A stretch of 44,156 nt of DNA from a bacterium (GTDB lineage: Bacteria > Patescibacteriota > Microgenomatia > UBA1406 > GWC2-37-13): positions 1 through 44,156 of the forward strand of contig JAJYIX010000004.1 in the NCBI GenBank assembly GCA_021789865.1, read 5' to 3'. The notes beneath the pieces were generated by a model. It was not told the origin of the DNA and made no database searches. It saw only the letters and a list, made by a program, of their open reading frames with translations. The translations under genes and the position numbers were made by a program. Below, in pieces: positions 28,231 through 38,173 of the stretch (positions are counted from its first letter, which is position 1; each line of letters begins with the position of its first letter).

Positions 28231-28260
28231 AAAAAACCCCGCCAAAAGGCAGGGTTTTTT
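28231..28260. terminator. bidirectional Rho-independent terminator
   Basis: AAAAAACCCCGCCAAAAGGCAGGGTTTTTT. Confidence 0.75.
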
Positions 28261-28288
28261 AATTTTAAATTTTAAATTTAAAATTTCT

Positions 28289-29965
<1,677 letters not shown>

Positions 29966-29993
29966 TTAATTTATAATTTGTGTAACCCATTAG

Positions 29994-30019
29994 CTCGTTA
30001 ACGCGTTAACGGGTTAACG
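29994..30019. repeat. GTTAAC-rich palindromic repeat, copy 1
   Basis: CTCGTTAACGCGTTAACGGGTTAACG between groEL and groES. Confidence 0.7.
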
Positions 30020-30024
30020 TGTTT

Positions 30025-30324
30025 TTACTGAACTACCGCCATGACATCTTTTTGTTCTATCAAGAGCCATTCTTCACTACCGACTTTCACCTCATTGCCT
30101 CCCCATTTTTTGTAAAGAACTTTTTCTCCGACTTTGACGAGCATGGGATTAATCTTTCCTTCATCGTTCAAACCGCCGGGGCCGACCGCCATCACTTCAC
30201 CCATTTGGGGTTTTTCCTTGGCGGAGTCCGGAAGAACGATTCCTGAAGCGGTCTTCGTTTCGGCTTCAAGAGGTCGAACTAGTACATAGTCGAAAAGAGG
30301 TTTTATAGTCTGCGTTTTACTCAT
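30025..30324 (-). CDS. groES: co-chaperonin GroES
   Basis: IKPLFDYVLVRPLEAETKTASGIVLPDSAKEKPQMGEVMAVGPG. Confidence 0.97.
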   Translation of the reverse strand: MSKTQTIKPLFDYVLVRPLEAETKTASGIVLPDSAKEKPQMGEVMAVGPGGLNDEGKINPMLVKVGEKVLYKKWGGNEVKVGSEEWLLIEQKDVMAVVQ

Positions 30325-30422
30325 AGACTTTCAATAAAATAATTTATAAAATGAAATTAACGTGCAATATTTATAATAAATTTTTTATTTTTTGTCAATA
30401 GACAATTTACTCTGCTAATTAT

Positions 30423-31469
30423 ATGGATGACTCAAAAAGCGCCTCAGAAATTCAAAAACTTCAAAATGCTTTGCAGACTGCCGACCTGCCTGCTAATCTT
30501 CATGAAAAAGCCGCCGAACAAATCGAAAGAATCAGCCTGGCTCTAAAGTACGGTGGCAACTTATCGCAACTGGACATCACCAGTAAATACATCGATTGGA
30601 TCACTAATCTTCCATGGAATAAAAAGACTGGGGACGTTCTTGATGTCCATAAAGCGAAAGCCGTCCTCGACAAAAACCATTATGGATTGGAGAAGATTAA
30701 GGCACGGATTCTCGAATATCTTTCCGTTTTGATAATTCAACGCTATACGCTGAAAATCGACACATTTCACGCTCCATCTTTATTTTTTGTCGGTCTCGTC
30801 GGGACCGGAAAAACGACATTGGCCAGATCGGTCGCCGAAGCTTTGGGACGAAAATTCGTCAGAATTCCGTTTGGAGGCTTATCGTCGGCTTTAGACCTAA
30901 GAGGTCAGTCCAAAACATCCGGGGAAGCCGAACCGGGAATGATAATCAGGTCCATAAGGCGCGCCGGAGTCAAAAATCCGGTCATTCTCCTCGACGAACT
31001 CGACCGCGTCACTCCCGAGTCCAGGGCGGCCATCATGGGTGTCCTCATTGAACTGCTCGACGCCAATCAAAACATCAACTTTACTGACTATTTTCTGGAC
31101 TACCCTTTTGATCTTTCCCAAGTGTTATTTATCGCAACGGCCAACAACACTAACAATATTTCCACAGCCGTCATGGACAGACTTGAAGTAATCCAGATGC
31201 CTTCCTATACCGATGACGAAAAAATCGCCATTGCGAAAAATTACGTACTGCCAAAATTGATGAAGGAGACCGGGCTTGGTCCCGACAATCTTCGAATTGA
31301 CGATTCTGTCTGGTTGAAAATAACCAGACCTTTGGGATTTGACGCCGGTATTCGGAGCCTTGAAAGGACGGTTGAAGAAGTTGTCCGGAAAGTCGCTTAT
31401 AAAATCGTTTCTGGCCAAGGCCAAAGCTTCACGATAAATGAAGGTAATATAAAAGAATATCTATCATAG
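30423..31469 (+). CDS. Lon-type AAA+ ATPase without S16 protease domain
   Basis: YIDWITNLPWNKKT, GLVGTGKTTLARSVAEALGRKFVRIPFGG, NPVILLDELDRV, GFDAGIRSLERTVEEVVRKVA; ORF stops where the protease domain would begin. Confidence 0.85.
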   Translation: MDDSKSASEIQKLQNALQTADLPANLHEKAAEQIERISLALKYGGNLSQLDITSKYIDWITNLPWNKKTGDVLDVHKAKAVLDKNHYGLEKIKARILEYLSVLIIQRYTLKIDTFHAPSLFFVGLVGTGKTTLARSVAEALGRKFVRIPFGGLSSALDLRGQSKTSGEAEPGMIIRSIRRAGVKNPVILLDELDRVTPESRAAIMGVLIELLDANQNINFTDYFLDYPFDLSQVLFIATANNTNNISTAVMDRLEVIQMPSYTDDEKIAIAKNYVLPKLMKETGLGPDNLRIDDSVWLKITRPLGFDAGIRSLERTVEEVVRKVAYKIVSGQGQSFTINEGNIKEYLS

Positions 31470-31485
31470 GTTTAAACTCGCAAAA

Positions 31486-31516
31486 CTCGTTAACGCGTTA
31501 ACGAGTTAACTGGTTA
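31486..31516. repeat. GTTAAC-rich palindromic repeat, copy 2
   Basis: CTCGTTAACGCGTTAACGAGTTAACTGGTTA; the first 20 nt are a perfect palindrome. Confidence 0.7.
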
Positions 31517-32026
31517 TCAGGTGTATCGGTCTGCTACTTTTGAGGCTCCGTAAGAATAAGGCTTAATTTTTACCTCATAACCGCTCCCCCTGATCATTCC
31601 GACGACTTCGGTAATTAGTTCTCTTGTTTCACCATTGGGACCAATGTCAACGTGAATTTGGACATTGTATTTGGAGATCCCGTTGGTCCGAAAAAGATCG
31701 ACAAAGTTTTCCGAAGTCGTCAAAGACATCGTCGCTTCTTGGTAAATTCGTTCCTTTAAAGAAATTTTCTTATCCTGGATAATTCTTTTCCAAAAATATA
31801 TTCCTCCGAAACCGACCCGATGGATGACGAGTGCAGAGACAAAATCGTATTTGTTATTCTCAATTTTTTGGGAATCGGTACCGACGATAATTTCATACTT
31901 GGCTTTTTTGTCGTCGGACATAAACTTTGAAACAATTTGACGGAGTTTGTTTAGATCAACTTTGCCATAAGTTGGACTCTGATAGTACATAAAGTAATCC
32001 CTATTGTAACACATCCGGGCCGACAT
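31517..32026 (-). CDS. DUF458/YkuK-like RNase H-fold protein
   Basis: YEIIVGTDSQ...ALVIHRVGFGGIYFWKR...VQIHVDIGPNGETRELI. Confidence 0.75.
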   Translation of the reverse strand: MSARMCYNRDYFMYYQSPTYGKVDLNKLRQIVSKFMSDDKKAKYEIIVGTDSQKIENNKYDFVSALVIHRVGFGGIYFWKRIIQDKKISLKERIYQEATMSLTTSENFVDLFRTNGISKYNVQIHVDIGPNGETRELITEVVGMIRGSGYEVKIKPYSYGASKVADRYT

Positions 32027-32038
32027 TATAATTTAAGC

Positions 32039-32116
32039 GTGAAGATAAAGGATATTTTCAAAAAATTATTGGAAAGTCTTAAGGAAGTCTGGCACAGCAT
32101 CAACTGTTGTCATTAA
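32039..32116 (+). CDS. putative 25-aa amphipathic peptide
   Basis: Not in track; GTG start 7-9 nt after a TATAAT-like box; MKIKDIFKKLLESLKEVWHSINCCH*. Confidence 0.3.
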   Translation: MKIKDIFKKLLESLKEVWHSINCCH

Positions 32117-32937
32117 ACCAGATTGTCGAGGATGTATTTCAAAGCTTCTTCCATTCCTCCATCTTCAACCGGCGGGACAACCAGATCGGCAATTTCCTTT
32201 AAATGATCTGGAGCATTGTTCATTGCAATCCTGAATCCACAGGCGGTAAAAAGCGGGTAATCGTTGTAGCTGTCCCCTATTCCAACCAGCTCATCAGGTT
32301 TAAGGCTCAATAATTTTATATATTCCAAAATCGCGGTATGTTTGGTCGCTTTTTCCGAAGTGATGTCCAGGCCGAATTTGCCATGGAAATTGAATCTTGT
32401 CATATCGACGTCTTTCGAAAATCCGGAGATTTTTTTGCTGATATCGATGATTGTCTTTTCGTCCAGATTGTTTCCTTCGACAAAAAGGACCATCTTCATC
32501 ACGTCTTCCGTACCGTCATATTTTTTAAAATCAATAATTTCGACACCTTTGAGATAACTGGGATTGGCGGTGATCGGATATAGATATGCTGATTCTTTTG
32601 TTTCGAGAGTAAAGGTCAGTTTTCTTTCGACAAAAAATCCGGCAATTTCCTTGACCGAAGATTTCGATATCGGCTGATAATATATGAGTTTTCCGGTCCG
32701 GGTATCCCGGAGCATTCCCCCGCCGTTGAATATATGGATGTCGTTCACGCCAAGACTGTTAATGACTTTTTTTACCTTGCCGAAATATCCTCGGCCCGTT
32801 GCCAGGGAAAAACGGACTTTCTTTTGCTTGAGTTTACTTACCAAGTCAGGTACGCCGGAAGTGTAATCCTCGCTATTCTTGTTGACGAGAGTACCGTCGA
32901 AGTCGCAAAGAACGGCTTTTATTTTACTTGTCCGCAT
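32113..32937 (-). CDS. HAD-superfamily (Cof-type) hydrolase
   Basis: VLCDFDGTLVNK...SLATGR...VGIGDSYNDYPLF. Confidence 0.9.
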   Translation of the reverse strand: MRTSKIKAVLCDFDGTLVNKNSEDYTSGVPDLVSKLKQKKVRFSLATGRGYFGKVKKVINSLGVNDIHIFNGGGMLRDTRTGKLIYYQPISKSSVKEIAGFFVERKLTFTLETKESAYLYPITANPSYLKGVEIIDFKKYDGTEDVMKMVLFVEGNNLDEKTIIDISKKISGFSKDVDMTRFNFHGKFGLDITSEKATKHTAILEYIKLLSLKPDELVGIGDSYNDYPLFTACGFRIAMNNAPDHLKEIADLVVPPVEDGGMEEALKYILDNLV

Positions 32938-33031
32938 TCACTAATCTTAACATTATTTTTTGTCGTATAAATCCGCTACGAGCTAACGAGTAAGGAACTA
33001 AGTTATATAGATTAGATTTCTCTACAATCGG

Positions 33032-33472
33032 CTACTTCAAGTTCTTGGCATAATAAAGTAAAGAGTTGTCTTTCGGAAAATCCTTAAGCTTTCCATAAAG
33101 CTTGTACCCTTGCTTTTCATAGAATTTTGGAGCCTGCCAAGTAAAAGTATCCGTGTAGGCAACTGAGCAACCTCTCTTTATAGCTTCTTTCTCGGCCATA
33201 TTGAGAAGCAAACCTCCCCACTTTTTTCCTCGGAGAGTCTCATCAATCCATAGACTATCGATATGCATTCCATTCCACAAAAACGAGACTATTACCATTC
33301 CTTTAATACTATTATTCTTGTCTCTTAAAATAATCGAAAATATTTCCTTTTTTCTCGGATGGCCTTTACTCGCATGATACGCAAGCATTCCATTTACCAT
33401 AGCTTGTCTATCTTCCGCCTTCGGTTCGCCTTTAATTTTTTCTAGTCTAAAATCATCCATATTTAATTTCAA
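33032..33472 (-). CDS. GNAT-family N-acetyltransferase
   Basis: IDSLWIDETLRGKKWGGLLLNMAEKEAIKRGC. Confidence 0.8.
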   Translation of the reverse strand: MKLNMDDFRLEKIKGEPKAEDRQAMVNGMLAYHASKGHPRKKEIFSIILRDKNNSIKGMVIVSFLWNGMHIDSLWIDETLRGKKWGGLLLNMAEKEAIKRGCSVAYTDTFTWQAPKFYEKQGYKLYGKLKDFPKDNSLLYYAKNLK

Positions 33473-33477
33473 TTAAA

Positions 33478-33882
33478 TTATATTCTAGTTCCTCGGGACC
33501 TGGAATTTCTTGGTTTTTGTAATCTATCAATAAATAACAGAGCCTTTTTTATCAAATCATCACTGTTTGAGTATTCAATAAAATCCGAAGAAACTTCCCT
33601 CAAGGAGTTGGATATCTTAAATCCTCTTTTATGAATAAATAAAATTCTTTTGTTGTCCTTATTTGCCCAACCCAATTCTATGCCCATGCTGGTTGAGGGA
33701 TATGAGACTTCCGAAATTATAAGGTCGCATGACGGAATCATTTTTTTGGAGTCGAAAGTTTTTTTACTCGTTTCATGGGGCAGGATAAGCTCGTATTTTT
33801 TACTTAGATTTGAGTTGCGAAGTGGTTCGTATAATTCTTTTACATAATCGAACATCGAAGAATGACACACGTAAATTTTCAT
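33478..33882 (-). CDS. nucleoside 2-deoxyribosyltransferase-like/Rossmann-like protein
   Basis: MKIYVCHSSMFDYVKELYEPLR...CDLIISEVSYPSTSMGIELGWANKDNKRILFI; internal ATG preferred to the listed start at 33909. Confidence 0.6.
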   Translation of the reverse strand: MKIYVCHSSMFDYVKELYEPLRNSNLSKKYELILPHETSKKTFDSKKMIPSCDLIISEVSYPSTSMGIELGWANKDNKRILFIHKRGFKISNSLREVSSDFIEYSNSDDLIKKALLFIDRLQKPRNSRSRGTRI

Positions 33883-33898
33883 ATGAGTCCGGAACCTT

Positions 33899-34468
33899 TT
33901 AATCCCCATGACTTTTCAGGACAATCTCAATATCCTGATAAAGTTTATCGAATTTTACCCAACCGCTTTCGGAATTTATATGACCAGCGTTTGGTATGAA
34001 AGTAAGTTCTATCCCCAATCGTCGTGCCAGCTCTTTTCCGTTTCCCAAGGAAACATACGGATCGCTCTCGGAATGATATGCGCTGAATTTTTTTGCCTTG
34101 TGGATTATTGACGGCCAGTCGAATTCAAAATGGGTGAAAACATAATCACTGTCGTAATATTTTATCGGTCTGACACCTACCGGGGCTGCGACAAAAAAAG
34201 CAGCCGACACCGGTCCTTTCAATTGCTCAAGTACTTTGAGTAAAAACATTCCTCCCAGACTGTGCCCGACAAAAATCGTTTCTTCATTTATGTATTCGTT
34301 ATATTTATTTAATATTTCAAGCCATGACGATAACGATTGTCCTGCCGGTGTCGGAAATCTTGGAACAATGACACGAAGTCCTTCCCCTTCCAATTTTTCT
34401 TTTAACCAAGGAAACCAATTCCCCTCCGGACTACCGCCTGTGCCATGAAAGATAAAAACTGTCCTCAT
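33899..34468 (-). CDS. RBBP9/YdeN-type alpha/beta hydrolase
   Basis: IFHGTGGSPEGNWFPWL...FVGHSLGGMF...SESDPYVS...AGHIN. Confidence 0.85.
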   Translation of the reverse strand: MRTVFIFHGTGGSPEGNWFPWLKEKLEGEGLRVIVPRFPTPAGQSLSSWLEILNKYNEYINEETIFVGHSLGGMFLLKVLEQLKGPVSAAFFVAAPVGVRPIKYYDSDYVFTHFEFDWPSIIHKAKKFSAYHSESDPYVSLGNGKELARRLGIELTFIPNAGHINSESGWVKFDKLYQDIEIVLKSHGD

Positions 34469-34573
34469 ATAAATGTAATTATATAGTCTAATTCTCCAGG
34501 ATGATGACCCCGTCTCGCCGAAGCCGATCCAAATTATTCGAACGAATCCCGCTTTCGCGGTAAGCGGATTGTA

Positions 34574-34607
34574 TCCGCCGTAGCCCGCTTCAGCAGGCGA
34601 AGGCGGA
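34574..34607. repeat. REP-like hairpin repeat
   Basis: TCCGCC...GGCGGA arms with GTAGCC...TCAGC...GAAGG core; related to the hairpin at 4306-4327. Confidence 0.5.
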
Positions 34608-34747
34608 GCGCCCGTGTCTGGAATTTTTAACTCCTATAGTCACCGGGCGTTTATCTACACCTTTTCCTATCCATTGTACCAAATCTCCAGGATGAAAGCG
34701 GGCTTTATCCTTATAGTGCTGAGGTTAAATGAAACACATAAAGAAAA

Positions 34748-34788
34748 ACTGTCTCATTCTCCAGGCTAATTGAGACAAATGAGACAGT
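34748..34788. repeat. inverted repeat ACTGTCTCATT ... AATGAGACAGT
   Basis: 11-bp perfect arms with 19-nt spacer near the left edge of the phage-like island. Confidence 0.6.
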
Positions 34789-34914
34789 CCTGCAGTTAAT
34801 GTTTCATGTATTTGTAAGCTTCTTGATATAAACCTATAGTATTTATTGTTTAAAGATAATTTGCTCTTTTTTAGGTAATTTGACAGGCAGGAAATAAGTT
34901 ATAAAATTTAAGAT

Positions 34915-35673
34915 ATGAAGAACATGAAAGACGACTATTTTACAAAACAACTGGAAAAAATAAACCAAAGGATCAAGCTCTTAATTATCAAGCCCGATTT
35001 TCAAGAGGATATGTTGGCATTAAGAAAGAAATGGAAAGTTCCACAAAATGGTATTAAGGGAAATGATGCCTCCGAAAAATGGCATCGGGAACTTTATCGA
35101 AGTGAAGAAGAATATTTTAAAAACGTCTGGGGAATACGTCGAAAAGATATAACTAAACTTAAAAAAGAAAGAAGATTTCAAGAAGCCGAAAATTTAACGA
35201 GAGAACTAAATAACGGTATGCCGATAAATGCTTTTCGAATCGATATAAAAAATTTATTAAGAAAATATAAATTGCCCTTAAGATGGGAGAATGGGATTAA
35301 AAGATATCTGTTATTTAACGACCCAGACAATATGGCAATATCAATTGGCGTAACTGTCCATTTTGAATATGACAAAGATTCAAGTCTTCCAAAATTATTT
35401 ATTGGTATAGAGGATGACACAACCATTAATGACATAAAGGCAGTGTGGTCTGAAATAAAATTTCATCAAAAAAGACTGAATTCCCATGTAAAAGATAAAT
35501 TCCAGCCAATCATAAATTTTGACCGAGACAGGAGGGCATATGAACTTAAACAAGAAGGAAAAACTATCGATGAGATTGAAGATGCAATTCAGGAAGAGTT
35601 TAACGAATCGCTCGATTATAACGAGCTAAATATTGCCATAAAACGATATATAAAACGCCTCAACACCAATTAA
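34915..35673 (+). CDS. hypothetical island protein
   Basis: 252-aa ORF; TTGACA (34880-34885), 16 nt, TAAAAT (34902-34907) upstream. Confidence 0.6.
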   Translation: MKNMKDDYFTKQLEKINQRIKLLIIKPDFQEDMLALRKKWKVPQNGIKGNDASEKWHRELYRSEEEYFKNVWGIRRKDITKLKKERRFQEAENLTRELNNGMPINAFRIDIKNLLRKYKLPLRWENGIKRYLLFNDPDNMAISIGVTVHFEYDKDSSLPKLFIGIEDDTTINDIKAVWSEIKFHQKRLNSHVKDKFQPIINFDRDRRAYELKQEGKTIDEIEDAIQEEFNESLDYNELNIAIKRYIKRLNTN

Positions 35674-35722
35674 GCTTAATTGACGTTTATACAAACAATC
35701 TTCTTTTTCCTATACTGGCTTC

Positions 35723-36994
35723 ATGATTAATTTAGTTTGGCACAATGAGAAACGAAAAGTACGGGATCTCACCCCTTATGCGAAGAATCGGCGTATCTTG
35801 ACTGAGTTTAAGGCTAAAAAACTTGAAGAAGGACTCAAAAAATTCAATCTTGTTGAGATTCCGGCAATTGACGTTGACAATACAATAATTGCCGGTCATC
35901 AACGTCTAAAAATATTAATTCTTTTAGGAAGAGGAGACGAGGAAATTGACGTTAGAGTTCCAAATCGAAAATTAACTGATGAAGAACTTCAAGAATATAA
36001 CTTAAGAAGCAATGTGCCTATTGGTGAATGGGACTTCGAGCTCTTGAAAGATATAGATATTGATTTACTTCTTGATGTTGGATTTGAAGAGACTGATCTG
36101 TCGCAAATTTGGGATAATCAGCTTGCGATAGATGGCGACGAATTCGATGAACAAATAGAATTGAAAAAAATTAAGGAGCCGATAACTAAACCTGGCGACA
36201 TATATTTACTAGGTTCGCATAAACTTCTCTGCTTTGACTCAAATGATCCTGATTCAGTAAAAAAACTGACAAATGAAAGAAATGTTTCTTTAATGATTAA
36301 CGATCCAATCTATAACATTTCTTTAAACTATGACAAGGGATTTGGAAAAAGAAGTAAGTACGGCGGAACTGTAAATGACACAAAAACGGATGCGAAGTAC
36401 AAAGAATTTTTAAAAAAAGCTATGGTAAACGGATTAAGTATTTGTAAGTCGGACGCCCACATATTCTATTTTTGTGATGAAAGCTATATCTGGCTTATCC
36501 AGACGCTTTATCAAGAATTAGGCATAACTAATAGACGCGTTTGCCTCTGGATAAAAAATAATCAAAACCCAACACCTGGCGTGGCCTTTAGCAAAGCGTA
36601 CGAACCATGCGTCTATGGGAGCATAGGAAAGCCCTATCTTTCTCCACTAGTCAAAAATCTAAATGAGATTATGGATAAAGAGGTTAGTACTGGAAACGGA
36701 ACGCTTGATGATATCATCGATCTATTTAACATCTGGCTCGTCAAGAGGCTCCCAACATCAGAATACGAACATGCGACTTCCAAACCTCCAACACTTTATG
36801 AAAAAGCTTTAAGACGTTGTACCATACCGGGAGATATAGTATTGGATTTATACGCCGGTGGCGGCCCACTAATCGTTGCCGCCGAGCAGTTAAAACGAAA
36901 GGCATTATTAGTTGAGATCGAACCGATATTTTGCGATCTTATAATCCGAAGATATGAACACCTTACCGGAATTAAAACAATCAAGGTCACTTAA
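35723..36994 (+). CDS. ParB-like nuclease domain plus DNA methyltransferase
   Basis: N-terminal ParB motif (IDVDNTIIAGHQRLKIL), C-terminal MTase with DLYAGGGPLIVAAEQ and variant motif IV NDPIYN. Confidence 0.85.
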   Translation: MINLVWHNEKRKVRDLTPYAKNRRILTEFKAKKLEEGLKKFNLVEIPAIDVDNTIIAGHQRLKILILLGRGDEEIDVRVPNRKLTDEELQEYNLRSNVPIGEWDFELLKDIDIDLLLDVGFEETDLSQIWDNQLAIDGDEFDEQIELKKIKEPITKPGDIYLLGSHKLLCFDSNDPDSVKKLTNERNVSLMINDPIYNISLNYDKGFGKRSKYGGTVNDTKTDAKYKEFLKKAMVNGLSICKSDAHIFYFCDESYIWLIQTLYQELGITNRRVCLWIKNNQNPTPGVAFSKAYEPCVYGSIGKPYLSPLVKNLNEIMDKEVSTGNGTLDDIIDLFNIWLVKRLPTSEYEHATSKPPTLYEKALRRCTIPGDIVLDLYAGGGPLIVAAEQLKRKALLVEIEPIFCDLIIRRYEHLTGIKTIKVT

Positions 36995-37733
36995 ATATGG
37001 CGATTGTTTTGCTTTAGGTCCGCACCGCCTAATTTTTGGTGACTCATGCGATCCTAATATTATTAAAAAACTTATCCAAAAAGATAGAATTAGCTTGTTA
37101 TTATGCGATATTCCCTATGGAATATCTTATGTTCAAAGTAAAAAAGGGTTCATTAATTTGAATAAAAAGGATAAAGTCATTGTCAACGATAATGAACAAT
37201 CAGAAGAAAAATATGTTGAGTTCAATAAAAGTTGGCTTGAAGCAGTTAAACCGTATCTCTCCTCAAAGAATTCATTCTATATTTTCAACTCCGACAAAAT
37301 GCTTTTTGCGCTTAGAAAAGGAATTGAGGACGCCGGATTTCGCTTTACTCAAATTTTAATCTGGATCAAAAACCAGGCGATTATGGGTCGGATGCACTAT
37401 CTTCCTCAACACGAACTCATAATATTTGGCTGGTTTGGCAAACATAATTTTTACAAATCACCCGATCGCAGCGTTTTATTTTATCCAAAACCCAATAAAA
37501 GTATCTATCACCCGACGATGAAACCAATTCCTCTTTTGCGACAACTTATCTTGAATAGTAGTCGGATCGGAGACTTTGTCTTTGACGGGTTTGGAGGATC
37601 AGGACAAACTTTATTGGCCTGTGAACAAACTAGAAGAAAATGTTTAATGGTTGAGATTGACGTGGAGTATGTGACAACAATAATTCAAAGATACGAAAAG
37701 TTCACAGGATTAAAACTTAAAAAGATTTCTTAA
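36954..37733 (+). CDS. DNA methyltransferase (N4/N6 type), second copy
   Basis: CDIPYGISY (variant DPPY), DGFGGSGQTLLACEQTRRKCLMVEID. Confidence 0.85.
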   Translation: MNTLPELKQSRSLKYGDCFALGPHRLIFGDSCDPNIIKKLIQKDRISLLLCDIPYGISYVQSKKGFINLNKKDKVIVNDNEQSEEKYVEFNKSWLEAVKPYLSSKNSFYIFNSDKMLFALRKGIEDAGFRFTQILIWIKNQAIMGRMHYLPQHELIIFGWFGKHNFYKSPDRSVLFYPKPNKSIYHPTMKPIPLLRQLILNSSRIGDFVFDGFGGSGQTLLACEQTRRKCLMVEIDVEYVTTIIQRYEKFTGLKLKKIS

Positions 37734-37738
37734 TCTAT

Positions 37739-38173
37739 ATGAATAATACTATTGAAAAACGACAGCAGCAGGAAAAAGAACTTATCTTTGAACAGTTAAA
37801 AAAATGTCCGATTATATCTGTTGCCTGTGAAAAAGCAGGAGTACCTCGACCAAATTACTATCGCTGGAAAAGGGAAGATTCGGAATTTGCTAGATTAACT
37901 GATGAGGCAATCCGTGAAGGCGAAAAATTGGCTAGTGATGTTGCTGAATCACAGCTTTTAACATTAATAAAAAATAGCAATCTCGGTGCCATTATTTTCT
38001 GGCTCCGTCACCATCATCCAAACTATGCCAACAAAATTGAAGTAACCGCTCGACTTAAACAAGATGAAAAGTTAACGCCCGATCAGGAAGCCTTGATAGA
38101 TAAGGCTTTAAAACTTGCCGCTCTTGTCCCAACCATTAATAATTTAAAGGATAAGGAGCCTAAAAAATTATGA
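37739..38173 (+). CDS. phage terminase small-subunit-like HTH protein
   Basis: ISVACEKAGVPRPNYYRWKREDSEFARLTDEAIREGE, directly upstream of TerL. Confidence 0.65.
   Translation: MNNTIEKRQQQEKELIFEQLKKCPIISVACEKAGVPRPNYYRWKREDSEFARLTDEAIREGEKLASDVAESQLLTLIKNSNLGAIIFWLRHHHPNYANKIEVTARLKQDEKLTPDQEALIDKALKLAALVPTINNLKDKEPKKL

Noticed and set aside
34499-34670. Possible tRNA or tmRNA remnant as island attachment site
   Set aside because: ATTCGTTCGAAT is just a short palindrome; no cloverleaf arms could be assembled.
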